Assembly: GCA_017428525.1 (NCBI GenBank)
Contig: JAFRQQ010000027.1
Location: forward strand, 1-64,000
Length of the DNA: 64,000 bases
Reading direction: 5' to 3'
DNA from: Clostridia bacterium
GTDB taxonomy: Bacteria > Bacillota > Clostridia > Oscillospirales > Acutalibacteraceae
In this document: positions 44,738 to 52,631 of the stretch, one piece after another
How positions within the stretch are numbered: position 1 is the first letter of the stretch
How the letters are laid out: every line of letters starts with the position of its first letter
The notes under the pieces: model-generated
Database searches by the model: none
The model's input: only the letters and a program-made list of their open reading frames with translations
What the model was told of the DNA's origin: nothing
Made by a program: the position numbers and the translations under genes

Positions 44738-44799
44738 GTAGGGAACGCCCGCCGTCGGATTATGCCGGATGCGGCGGCACGCATCTATGCGTGCCCTAC
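44738..44799. repeat. REP/MITE-like inverted repeat element
   Basis: GTAGGGAACGC (44738-44748) and GCGTGCCCTAC (44789-44799) are inverted copies (10 of 11), enclosing a second hairpin GCACGCAT/ATGCGTGC and a CCGCCG/CGGCGG pair. The nested palindromes and position at the end of an operon are typical of dispersed intergenic elements of gut Clostridia. The stop codon TAG of the SF0329-like gene lies inside its edge. No second copy was found in the window. Confidence 0.7.
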
Positions 44800-45338
44800 C
44801 GTGCGTCGCCGGCGACATCCATGCCTTCCGCGGCGCGGCGCAGGTGATACAGGCTCTGCAGCCAGGCGGGCCAAGCCGCGCTCTGCGCTTCCAGCGCGGC
44901 CAGGCGGCGTTTGCCGACCCGGCGATCGAGCAATGCGAACATCCGCTCCAGCGGGTTTTCGGACTGCAGGCTTTCGCCGATCGGCTGATTGCGATAAGCG
45001 GCGAGCGCTTCGCAGAATTCCTCATCGGTATATTCCGTGCGTTCCTGCATCGGTGTCTGCGTCAGCAGATTCCAGAATTCCTTCCAGTATTCACGCATGC
45101 CGCGCGGATGCGCAGCTTCCTCTGATTTCATCCCCTGCGCGATAAAATATGAATTGACGGTTTCCCATGAGAACCGTTTCACAGTTGCGCCGTCTATGAG
45201 CAGCGAAAACATGCAAAGCTCATCCATATCCGGAAAAGAGACGCATTGCCAGCGCACGCGCCCGCGCAGGGATTCCGCGAGCATCTCCTGCTCCAGATAC
45301 CTGCGCATGCCGCTCCAGGAGCCTTCGATCTTTGCCAT
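44796..45338 (-). CDS. SF0329-like small hypothetical protein
   Basis: 180 residues, soluble, rich in charged residues. The N-terminal half (SWSGMRRYLEQEMLAESLRGR ... LLIDGATVKRF; shown in part) resembles the SF0329 family start, a group without known function. The rest is helical. It is the last gene of the five-gene operon, 14 bp after the metallophosphoesterase. Its stop codon is supplied by the inverted repeat at 44738-44799, so the C-terminus may have been changed by that element. Confidence 0.6.
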   Translation of the reverse strand: MAKIEGSWSGMRRYLEQEMLAESLRGRVRWQCVSFPDMDELCMFSLLIDGATVKRFSWETVNSYFIAQGMKSEEAAHPRGMREYWKEFWNLLTQTPMQERTEYTDEEFCEALAAYRNQPIGESLQSENPLERMFALLDRRVGKRRLAALEAQSAAWPAWLQSLYHLRRAAEGMDVAGDAR

Positions 45339-45352
45339 GGCCGCCCCTTCCC

Positions 45353-46978
45353 TTACGGCTGCGTGGGCACGGGATGCCCTTCGTTTGCCGTTTCGATCGT
45401 CAGATAGTTATTGCGCGCGGCATAGGCCCATTTCATGCCGAAGATCCGGCAGCAGTCCGGCAGGGGCATAAAGAGCTGCCGCTGCTTCCCGCGATAGACC
45501 GGCGCCGAGAGCTGCACCGGGCCCTGATCCGTTTCGGCAACGGCGCTCCCCTCGGTGAAGACCGCGCGTTTGCCGTAGACGGCAAGGGTCACCTTGCCCG
45601 CCTCGCGCAGCACGTCGCCGCCGATGAAGGCCACGAGCGTGGCGAAGGGCACGCGCCAGATCCCGTCGATCTCCTCGGGCAGAATTTCGGACATGCACAG
45701 CCCGGGATCGACGCCTTTATAGAACATCCGCGTGCGGCCCGGGCCGAAGACCGGCGCGATCCGGCGCGGCAGAATTTCATCCTTCTCTTTATCGATGACG
45801 CATTCGTCCACGATCCGCCCGTCATTGAGGCGGGAGGTGATCGTCAGCTTCGGCCCGTCCACCTCGACGAGGGCGTACGCCGCGACCTTCTCCTCCTGCG
45901 GATAAAACGCGCAGTGCCAGATCTTGTCGCAGGTCTTGGTGCCGGGCGGGTTGAAGTTGCCGTTGCCGAGCTGATAGTGCACCGTGCCCTCGGAGGGGCG
46001 GTCAAACAGCTGCTCGTTGCGGATCGGATAAGTGCGCGAGAAATTGTGCTCATGGCCGGAAAACAGCACGTCGAGGCGCTCCATGCACGGGCGCATCATC
46101 GGGAAGCCGTCGTCATTGGAGAGATTCGGCCCGGCGTAATACATCGGGAAATGGTAGGCGCCGAATTTCCACGTCTTGTCACAGGCGTCAAGATCGCGCA
46201 TCGCCCAGTCGTTGACCAGATCCGGCTCGTTGACGCCGAAAACGATGAAATGGCAGTTACCGTAATCAAACGCATAATTCTCCGGCCGCCAGCCTTCCGG
46301 ACCGTTCAGCGGATAGGCGCGGCCGAGGATCGTGTTGAAAAACGCCGCCGGCTCCGCGTAGTAACGGTTCCTCTCCTCCGGGAAATAGATCTCGAAGCCG
46401 CGGTTGTCGTGATTGCCGCAGCACATCATATAAGGCAGGGATTCGACGATCCCCTCCATGCCTTCAAACATGGCGTTCCACTGGATTTCATGCTGCCCGT
46501 TGTTGGTGTTGTCGCCCGCAGTCAGGATGAAGCGCACGTCCGGATGCTGCCGCAGCACATCCTTGAGAAAGGCGTTGAGCTGTGAATAATCCGGATTGTA
46601 GTGGTCGTCATCCTTCTGATGGTCGGAAATGGCGATGAACTTGAACTTTGTCAGGTCGCGCGGGGCGGTCGTGAAGCGGTATTCCGCGCTGCGGTGCGCC
46701 GCGGAGCCGCAGGTATACCAATAGGCCGTATCCGGCATAAGGCCGGTCAGCTGCGCGGAGAAATAATGCGAAACGCTCACGTCGCTCTGAAACACCGTCC
46801 TCTCCGCCGGGACGGTCTGCACCGCGCCGTCGGCGGCGTGAAAGGTGACAAAGCCGTCCTCCACCGCCGCACTCGCGCGCCAGGTGACGGTCATCGTCGT
46901 TTCCGGATCGCCGGAGATGCTGAGCATGATGTGATCCGGCCGTTCTGTTGCGAAGCGGTAATTCGGCTGCCGTTCCAT
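45353..46978 (-). CDS. Metallophosphoesterase with purple-acid-phosphatase-like N-terminal domain
   Basis: 541 residues. An N-terminal fibronectin-like domain (about 10-105, PDHIMLSISGDPETTMTVTW region) precedes a calcineurin-like phosphatase with ISDHQKDD, LTAGDNTNNG, CCGNHDNRG and SGHEHNFSR metal blocks. The C-terminal part (about 470-541) resembles the copper-amine-oxidase N-terminal-type module (RQLFMPLPDCCRIFGMKW). No signal peptide is seen, so it is predicted to be cytosolic, unlike most such phosphatases. Start at 46978 after GAGGG. In operon with the GH27 gene upstream (34-bp gap). Confidence 0.85.
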   Translation of the reverse strand: MERQPNYRFATERPDHIMLSISGDPETTMTVTWRASAAVEDGFVTFHAADGAVQTVPAERTVFQSDVSVSHYFSAQLTGLMPDTAYWYTCGSAAHRSAEYRFTTAPRDLTKFKFIAISDHQKDDDHYNPDYSQLNAFLKDVLRQHPDVRFILTAGDNTNNGQHEIQWNAMFEGMEGIVESLPYMMCCGNHDNRGFEIYFPEERNRYYAEPAAFFNTILGRAYPLNGPEGWRPENYAFDYGNCHFIVFGVNEPDLVNDWAMRDLDACDKTWKFGAYHFPMYYAGPNLSNDDGFPMMRPCMERLDVLFSGHEHNFSRTYPIRNEQLFDRPSEGTVHYQLGNGNFNPPGTKTCDKIWHCAFYPQEEKVAAYALVEVDGPKLTITSRLNDGRIVDECVIDKEKDEILPRRIAPVFGPGRTRMFYKGVDPGLCMSEILPEEIDGIWRVPFATLVAFIGGDVLREAGKVTLAVYGKRAVFTEGSAVAETDQGPVQLSAPVYRGKQRQLFMPLPDCCRIFGMKWAYAARNNYLTIETANEGHPVPTQP

Positions 46979-47012
46979 AGAAATCCCTCTTTCTCTTTCC
47001 GTTTTTTGCGGG

Positions 47013-48323
47013 TTATTCCGCAAGCGTGACGCGCAGCAGCGCCGCCCCGTGGGCGGGCACCTGCGCTGTCAGTGCCCCGCGCGTGACGCAGTGGCGGCTG
47101 TGCTGCCACAGGTCGTCCACGGCGTACTCGACGCCGCCGACCGCGATTTCCGTCACGTCGAACGCGATCTCCCGCGCCGCGTCGTCCGTATTGAACAGCG
47201 CGACATATTTGCAGTCCGGGCCGTCCGCGACCCAGACGATCTCTCCCCTGCCGTCCAGCTCGCAGCGGCGGTGCTGCCGCGCGCGGGACGAGGTTTTGAG
47301 CATCTCGATCAGCGCCGCATTCTGCAAAAGCGACAGCGTAAAGGCGTCGTTTTCGCGCAGTTCCGCGCCGATCATCAGGGGCGAGCGGAAGATGCACCAG
47401 AGCGTGAGCATCGTGATCTGCTCCGCGTGCGTGAACCGCGTCGGGCGGCCGGGCACACCGTCGAACCGGTCGCACATCTGCAGGCGGCCGATGGGCAGCA
47501 TATCGCAATCCGGCCACGCGCCGGGCTGCACATAGGGCTGCCAGCGGCTGCAATAATCAAACATCTCATGCAGGCGGTCCCAGGCATCCCAGAAATCGCC
47601 GGTCATGCGCCAGAGATTCGCGTTGGCCGCCAGATGCGCGTGCTCCGCGATCGGCGCCGGTCCCGGCGACAGGCTCAGGACGATCGGCCGGCCGCAGCGG
47701 TCGATCGCCTTGCGGATCATCTCGATCTCGCGCCGCGCGGAATAGGGCTGATCCTTCAGAAATTCGGTGTTGGCGATATCGTCGCATTTGACGTAATCCA
47801 CGCCCCACGCCGCATAAAGGGCGAACAGGGAGTCATAATAGGCCTGCGCGCCGGGCGCGTCGGGATCCACGCCGTACATATCGGTATTCCATGGGCAGAT
47901 CGAATACTGCGCCGCGATCTGCCGCGCCGTGACGCCGTCGCAGAGGATCGGCGTATTCCGGTGCACGGCCTGCCGCGGGATACCGCGCATGATGTGGATG
48001 CCGAATTTCAGCCCCATGGCGTGGATCTTCTCCGCAATCGGGCCGAAGCCCCTGCCGCCGGCCGCCGAGGGAAAACGCTCCGGCGCGGGCAGCAGGCGGG
48101 AATAATCATCCATGCACAGCGGCGCGAAGTTGTGATAGGCATAGCCGTCCGCCGTCGGCTCCGACCACTGGATATCGCAGACCACGTATTCCCAGCCGTA
48201 GGCCTTCAGATGCTCCGCCATATAGGCGGCGTTGGCAAGCAGGATCTCCTCGGTGACGGAATCGCCGTAGCAATCCCAGCTGTTCCAGCCCATCGGCGGG
48301 GTCGGGGCAAACTGTCTGTGCAT
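47013..48323 (-). CDS. GH27-family alpha-galactosidase-like glycosidase
   Basis: 436 residues, no signal peptide. The GH27/36-type start PTPPMGWNSWDCYG (8-20), the nucleophile block VDYVKCDD (Asp181) and the acid region WPDCDMLPIG (270-279) are intact, and HIMRGIPRQAV (110-120) marks the subgroup. A C-terminal beta-domain completes the fold. It probably releases alpha-galactose or a related terminal sugar inside the cell; exact specificity is open. GGAGG precedes ATG 48323, one base after the rlmA stop. Confidence 0.88.
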   Translation of the reverse strand: MHRQFAPTPPMGWNSWDCYGDSVTEEILLANAAYMAEHLKAYGWEYVVCDIQWSEPTADGYAYHNFAPLCMDDYSRLLPAPERFPSAAGGRGFGPIAEKIHAMGLKFGIHIMRGIPRQAVHRNTPILCDGVTARQIAAQYSICPWNTDMYGVDPDAPGAQAYYDSLFALYAAWGVDYVKCDDIANTEFLKDQPYSARREIEMIRKAIDRCGRPIVLSLSPGPAPIAEHAHLAANANLWRMTGDFWDAWDRLHEMFDYCSRWQPYVQPGAWPDCDMLPIGRLQMCDRFDGVPGRPTRFTHAEQITMLTLWCIFRSPLMIGAELRENDAFTLSLLQNAALIEMLKTSSRARQHRRCELDGRGEIVWVADGPDCKYVALFNTDDAAREIAFDVTEIAVGGVEYAVDDLWQHSRHCVTRGALTAQVPAHGAALLRVTLAE

Positions 48324-48324
48324 G

Positions 48325-49149
48325 TTATTCCTCCTTCCGGTAGATCCGCAGCCCGAACGCCGCTTCCGTTTCAAACGCGGTGAGCGCGTCGAGCTTTGCC
48401 TGATCCGTCCGGCTTGTTTTATAATAATAAGGCGTCATCTGAAACAGCGCGCGGATCTGCGCGGGATCCTCCAGCCGCAGCGTGCGGCGCAGCGCCGTTT
48501 CCTCCGCCGTGCGAAAGCCCGGCAGCGCCGCCGGCGGCACGGTGTTGGCATAGGGATGCTCATAAATCGCGGCCTTGAGCGAAAGCAGATGCTCCTCGAG
48601 CGGGATCACCCGCAACAGCAGACCGCCGGGCCGGAGCACGCGCAGGAATTCCGCGGGTGCGGCCGGGGCGAACACCTGCAGGATCACGTCGCAGGACGCG
48701 TCCGCCAGCGGCAGCGCAAACGCGCTGGCCACGGCCAGCTGCGCGCCCGACAGACGGCTTGCGGCAAAGCGCAGGGCGTCTTTTGAAATATCCACGCCCA
48801 GCACGCAGGCGGGTTTTCCGGCATCCGCGAGCGCCTTCGCGGCGGCAGCGGTGTAATAGCCCTCGCCGCAACCGACGTCCAGCAGCACGGCGTTTTCCGG
48901 CGCGGACTGCACCAGACGCGCACAGATTTCGTCGCACAAAAAGCCGTAGCCGCCGCCGTTGAGAAACGCCCGGCGGGCGCGCACCATCAGCGCGTCGTCC
49001 CCGTGCCGTTTGTCGCCGGAGCGCTGGGACTGCAAAAGGTTGACATAGCCGGATTTTGCGCGGTCATAGCTGTGGCCGGCCGGGCAGACCAGCCGCTTCG
49101 GCTCCGCGGTCAGCGGCGCACGGCAGACCGGGCAGCGAAAGCCCGTCAT
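48325..49149 (-). CDS. rlmA: 23S rRNA (guanine) methyltransferase, RlmA family
   Basis: 274 residues. N-terminal zinc site (CPVC, then C..GHSYDRAKSGYVNLL) and the segment GDDALMVRARRAFLNGGGYGFL are hallmarks of RlmA; the Rossmann methyltransferase part has LLDVGCGEGYYT. It modifies G745/G748 of 23S rRNA in characterised members, some conferring resistance to tylosin-type macrolides. Its ATG overlaps the stop of the TIM-barrel gene by four bases (ATGA), an odd partner for sugar enzymes. Confidence 0.85.
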   Translation of the reverse strand: MTGFRCPVCRAPLTAEPKRLVCPAGHSYDRAKSGYVNLLQSQRSGDKRHGDDALMVRARRAFLNGGGYGFLCDEICARLVQSAPENAVLLDVGCGEGYYTAAAAKALADAGKPACVLGVDISKDALRFAASRLSGAQLAVASAFALPLADASCDVILQVFAPAAPAEFLRVLRPGGLLLRVIPLEEHLLSLKAAIYEHPYANTVPPAALPGFRTAEETALRRTLRLEDPAQIRALFQMTPYYYKTSRTDQAKLDALTAFETEAAFGLRIYRKEE

Positions 49150-50021
49150 ACCGGCTTGCGGCAGCGCTCGATCCGCTTGATCATCGCGCGGCCGATCCGT
49201 TCCATAAAGACCTCGCAGGCGGGGATCAGATCGTTCGGGAAGCCGCGCAGGAAATTGTCGGCCTCAAAGGTGAACTGCCCCTGATAATCGATTTCGCCCA
49301 GCGCGCGGAGGATCTTGTCCCATTCCATATTCATCGTGAACGGGATCGTGTGGCTGTCATGCAGGAAGTCGTTGTCGTGCACATGCAGGCAGCCGATGCG
49401 GTCCCTGCCCATGGCGCGGATCATATCCGCCGCGTCCTCGCCGACCAGACCGCAGTGGCCGAGATCCAGGCAGGCCGTGAAATACTTCGGATCCAGCGCG
49501 TCGATATAGGCGTTGAAGTCCCGCGCGTCGCTGCAGACATTCGGCACGATGCGCCAGCCGGCGGGCGTTTCCCTGCGGCCCCACATATTTTCCACGGCGA
49601 TCTTCACGCCGAACTTTTTCGCATACGGCTCCAGCATGCCGTAAAACTCCAGATTGCGCTCCATCTGGTATTTTTTGTACTGCACGGGATGCACCACGCA
49701 GATCTTCGCGTCGAGCATGCCGGTGATTTCCAGCGCGCGCACGATGCGGGGAAACATCTTCTCGTTGTAGTCGTCGTCGCCGTCCCTTGCGGGCGGAAAC
49801 GGCGCGTGCGCCTGCGCGAAGGATTTGCCGTAGCTTTCCGCGATCGCGCGCAGCATGCGCACATGCTTTTTATAGGCGAGCGTGTTGAGCAGGCCGTCGT
49901 CGTCCGACATGGAAAACATGGAATAATCCACGCCGTCAAAGCCGCAGTTGCAAAGGATCCGCACGGCGTCGGCATCCCCGAACCGCGTGGACAGCACATC
50001 GGTCTGATTGATCAGTTTCAT
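49146..50021 (-). CDS. Sugar phosphate isomerase/epimerase-like TIM-barrel protein
   Basis: 291 residues of the xylose-isomerase-like (AP-endonuclease-2) barrel family, with metal-ligand blocks VVHPVQYKK, IAVENMWG, ACLDLGHCG, HVHDND and the final FTFEADNF. Start at 50021 after GGAGGAAG; upstream frame runs into the promoter region. First gene of the operon whose promoter overlaps the TetR operator. Substrate unknown. Confidence 0.82.
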   Translation of the reverse strand: MKLINQTDVLSTRFGDADAVRILCNCGFDGVDYSMFSMSDDDGLLNTLAYKKHVRMLRAIAESYGKSFAQAHAPFPPARDGDDDYNEKMFPRIVRALEITGMLDAKICVVHPVQYKKYQMERNLEFYGMLEPYAKKFGVKIAVENMWGRRETPAGWRIVPNVCSDARDFNAYIDALDPKYFTACLDLGHCGLVGEDAADMIRAMGRDRIGCLHVHDNDFLHDSHTIPFTMNMEWDKILRALGEIDYQGQFTFEADNFLRGFPNDLIPACEVFMERIGRAMIKRIERCRKPV

Positions 50022-50063
50022 GCGTATCTTCCTCCCCTTCGGTTGCGTTCTTTCATAGAAATC

Positions 50064-50150
50064 ATTATAAAACAAATCGGCTGTTTTTGCAACATTTCGC
50101 AAAAAAATGTTGCCGGAAAGGTTGACTTTTTTCAGGCGCAAAAATATAAT
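50064..50150. promoter_or_regulatory. Divergent promoters with TetR operator candidate
   Basis: Minus-strand promoter TTGCAA (50087-50092)-17 bp-TATAAT (50064-50069) for the isomerase operon; plus-strand promoter TTGACT (50122-50127)-17 bp-TATAAT (50145-50150) for the TetR gene. Between them GCAACATTT (50089-50097) and AAATGTTGC (50105-50113) form a perfect 9-bp inverted repeat with 7-base spacing that covers the minus -35 element. This is the expected layout for a regulator that controls itself and the divergent operon. Confidence 0.85.
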
Positions 50151-50246
50151 ATTATCTACAATATTCATTTTCTATGCACTGATCATGCAGATCAACACCG
50201 CCCGGGCTTCGCAGGCAGCGCGGTGAGAAGAAAGAAGGGCGCCGAC

Positions 50247-50819
50247 ATGGCAAAAGCGGAATACAGAAGCGCGATCCGGTCCAAAACGCTGATCAAAAAA
50301 GCGGTTGCGCACCTCCTTCAGCAGAAAGATCTTTCCAAAATCACGGTTTCGGATATCATCCGGGAGGCCGACATCAGCCGCGGCACCTTCTACGCGCATT
50401 ATCCCGACGTCTACGGCGTTGTGGCGCAGATCGTGGAGGAAGAGCTGCAGAGTCTGGTCGCCTTTGTGGACGAGGTCGGCATGGAGTTTGCGGAAACGCA
50501 GCCAGAGAAATTCATCGCGCAGGTCTGCGCCTATCTGGAGAAGGACCGGGAATACTATAAATTTCTCGTGCACACCAACATTCTGGATGATTTCATCAAG
50601 CGGCTGTTTTCCATCTATTACGAACCCCTGCTGACGGATCTTCTGGAGCAGGAAAAATGCAAGGATGCAAACGAAGCGAATATCTATCTGCTCTATCTGA
50701 CCAGCGGCGTGCGCAGCGTTTTGCTCGGCTGGCTCAATCAGGACCTGCAGGGCACGCCGGAGGAGATCGGCAACATCCTCGGCAGCTTCATCCGGCTGAT
50801 CAAGCAATACTACAATTAA
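50247..50819 (+). CDS. TetR/AcrR-family transcriptional regulator
   Basis: 190 residues. N-terminal helix-turn-helix (KITVSDIIREADISRGTFYAHY, shown in part as SDIIREADISRG and TFYAHY) and an all-helical ligand domain; the C-terminal half has the TetR_C pattern with LTSGVRSVLLGWL. Start at 50247 after GAAGGG. The divergent five-gene operon and the palindrome between the promoters are its likely targets. Ligand unknown. A terminator follows directly. Confidence 0.9.
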   Translation: MAKAEYRSAIRSKTLIKKAVAHLLQQKDLSKITVSDIIREADISRGTFYAHYPDVYGVVAQIVEEELQSLVAFVDEVGMEFAETQPEKFIAQVCAYLEKDREYYKFLVHTNILDDFIKRLFSIYYEPLLTDLLEQEKCKDANEANIYLLYLTSGVRSVLLGWLNQDLQGTPEEIGNILGSFIRLIKQYYN

Positions 50820-50826
50820 GATGCAA

Positions 50827-50871
50827 AGCCCATCGGCAACGCGTTCCGGCGCAGACCGATGGGCTTTTTTA
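50827..50871 (+). terminator. Terminator of the TetR gene
   Basis: AGCCCATCGG and CCGATGGGCT pair, followed by T6. It may also serve the convergent minus-strand gene less well. Confidence 0.88.
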
Positions 50872-50876
50872 TGTAT

Positions 50877-51377
50877 TCAGGTGAACAGGCCGAGCAGGCC
50901 GTAGGAAAAGGCGGTCATGATCAGACCGGCAATCAGCACACCGGCCGCGATGATCGGCAGCGAGGTGCGCATGCGGATATCCAGCAGCGCCGCCACCAGC
51001 GCGCCGGTCCAGCCGCCGGTCCCGGGCAGCGGGATCGCCACAAGCAGCAGCAGCCCCCAGTTGCGCAGGCGCTGCACCTTTTCGCTCTTGCGGCGGGAAT
51101 GCGCCTCGAGCCGCTCCACAAGCGGGCGGGTGTGGTCAAAACGCTTGAGAAACGCGAAGATCCTGCGGATGAACAGCAGAATGAAAGGAATGGGCAGCAT
51201 GTTGCCGATGAAGCAAAGTACAAACGCTCTGAGCAGCGGCACACCCAGCAGCTTTGCGGCGATCATGCCGCCGCGCAGCTCGAGCACCGGCAGGAGCGAA
51301 ATCAGAAACACGATCAGCTCCTTGGGCACCCCTGTCCCGAACCACTGCACAAGCGCATTTGTGATGGATTCCGTCAT
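50877..51377 (-). CDS. Small multidrug export-type membrane protein (PF06695-like)
   Basis: 166 residues with four to five hydrophobic segments and the family stretches LPVLELRGGMIAA, GNMLPIPFILLF and IPLPGTGGWTGALVAALL. The family name comes from weak early data; the substrate is uncertain, and re-entrant-loop, DedA-like features (two PxP/G-rich turns) suggest a membrane carrier. Start at 51377 after AAGGAG; ATG 51395 precedes that site. Fourteen bases after the Nudix gene, so in its operon. Confidence 0.8.
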   Translation of the reverse strand: MTESITNALVQWFGTGVPKELIVFLISLLPVLELRGGMIAAKLLGVPLLRAFVLCFIGNMLPIPFILLFIRRIFAFLKRFDHTRPLVERLEAHSRRKSEKVQRLRNWGLLLLVAIPLPGTGGWTGALVAALLDIRMRTSLPIIAAGVLIAGLIMTAFSYGLLGLFT

Positions 51378-51391
51378 GCAAGCGGCTCCTT

Positions 51392-52126
51392 TCAAATGAT
51401 TTTTTGCTCAACGAGATAATCGTGCGCGCTGCGCAGAATGTTGCGGTCGTTGATAAAGCGCAGGGTATCCATGGCGCGGTCAAAATTGAGCCAGATATAA
51501 TCCTCGATCTCCTCGCGCTGGATCGTCGTCTGCGTATCCGCGGTCTTGGCCAGGAAGATCGTGACGGATTTTTCCACCTTCCCCTGGATCGTATATTCCG
51601 ATTTGGAGGCGAACTGCGGCAGGATCTGAATGTGGATGCCGGTTTCCTCGAGCACCTCGCGCGCGGCGGTCTGCTCAAAGGTCTCGCCCTTTTCGACGTG
51701 CCCCTTCGGGAAGCCCCAGTGCGTGCTGCGGCGGTTTTTGATCAGCAGATAGCGGATCTCGCCGTTGATGTTGCGAAACACCACCGCCCCGCAGGAGCGT
51801 TCATACAGGCATTCGAGCTTATGCGGCCGGTTGCCCTCCGCAAAGGCGATCGCATCCTCGATCTGATATGAAATGAAGCGCATGCTTTTGGGCGCGACCA
51901 CATAGACGGGCGGGCGGCCGTCGCCGCGGCGAATCACGGCGATCACGCGGCCGTTGAAGGTGCGCACCGGATGCGAAATGCCCATGATGTAGGCTGCGGG
52001 GGATGCGTGGTCGAAGCGCTTTTTGCCTTCGATGCTGCCGTAATTCAGCGAATACACATAGCCGAATTCCCGGTTGACGGAGCGGATCGGATTGGTGACC
52101 CGCACGCGGACATAGTTGCCAAGCAA
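51392..52126 (-). CDS. Nudix hydrolase fused to inorganic-pyrophosphatase-like domain
   Basis: 244 residues from TTG at 52126, which has AAAGGTG eight bases upstream and gives the family start (M)LGNYVRVRV. Residues 1 to about 95 resemble a small pyrophosphatase-fold domain found in Clostridia (FGYVYSLNYGSIEG, AYIMGISHPV); residues about 110-244 are a Nudix domain with GHVEKGETFEQTAAREVLEE followed by TGI, a complete Nudix box. Such proteins are often named bis(5'-nucleosyl)-tetraphosphatase. The open frame to 52270 upstream lacks a suitable ribosome binding site. Confidence 0.82.
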   Translation of the reverse strand: MLGNYVRVRVTNPIRSVNREFGYVYSLNYGSIEGKKRFDHASPAAYIMGISHPVRTFNGRVIAVIRRGDGRPPVYVVAPKSMRFISYQIEDAIAFAEGNRPHKLECLYERSCGAVVFRNINGEIRYLLIKNRRSTHWGFPKGHVEKGETFEQTAAREVLEETGIHIQILPQFASKSEYTIQGKVEKSVTIFLAKTADTQTTIQREEIEDYIWLNFDRAMDTLRFINDRNILRSAHDYLVEQKII

Positions 52127-52417
52127 GAGAATCACACCTTTCGGACGGCGCAGCCCGAAATGCGCAAAGCGCATGGGTGAAGCGGAGGAAAGACCTCCGG
52201 CGCTGCAGCGAAGGATCCGGATTCCGTCCGAATCAAGTCGGCAAGGACAGAGCGGCATGCGGTTCCGCACCGATCCCGCAAAAGAAGAAACACGGTATGT
52301 AGGCCGGGATCATGCGGCGGGATCGAAAAAACGGGCGAAAGGGATGCGTGTGATCGGATCCGCACGCGCGCAGGGCGCTGCAGCCAGCTGCGTCGAGACT
52401 ATACAAAATTTATTATA
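52127..52417 (-). promoter_or_regulatory. Promoter and about 280-base leader of the Nudix operon
   Basis: Minus strand TTGTGT (52435-52440), 17-bp spacer, TATAAT (52412-52417) would start a transcript with a leader of roughly 280 bases. Small stems are visible (TGCGG-AA-CCGCA, GATTC/GAATC, GGAGG/CCTCC). It matches none of the riboswitch classes I checked by eye. The region 52441-52563 shows no gene or structure. Confidence 0.45.
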
Positions 52418-52563
52418 CTCAATCTGTGCAAAGAACACAATAGTTTTTTCTGATTTTTCGCTTTTTTTCGGATTTGACGGCAGATGCCGCCTAGATGTGC
52501 GGCGATTTTATGAAAAACGATCAAGCCGCGGCGCGTATTCGCTGCAAAATCGAAAAGAAAGGC

Positions 52564-52592
52564 TTGTATTCTTATATAAAATATGATAGAAT
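52564..52592 (+). promoter_or_regulatory. Promoter of the two-component system
   Basis: TTGTAT (52564-52569), 17-bp spacer, TAGAAT (52587-52592), followed by TGGAGGTG before the GTG start at 52632. Confidence 0.8.
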
Positions 52593-52631
52593 TATTTATC
52601 TATAAATTCCGATCCTGGAGGTGATTGCTGC

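Noticed and set aside
52150-52260. RNase P RNA-like GGAGGAAAG...CCTCC stretch on the plus strand
   Set aside because: Only a few bases agree; the other conserved parts of RNase P RNA are missing and the length does not fit.
52195-52290. T-box-like GCGGAACCGCA (minus strand) before the Nudix gene
   Set aside because: It is a short self-complementary stem without the GGT/TGG context, terminator or specifier stem of a T-box, and no tRNA-related gene follows.
52116-52586. Plus-strand 156-codon frame in the gap before the response regulator
   Set aside because: No ribosome binding site or recognisable composition, and it runs across the minus-strand Nudix start, promoter and leader.
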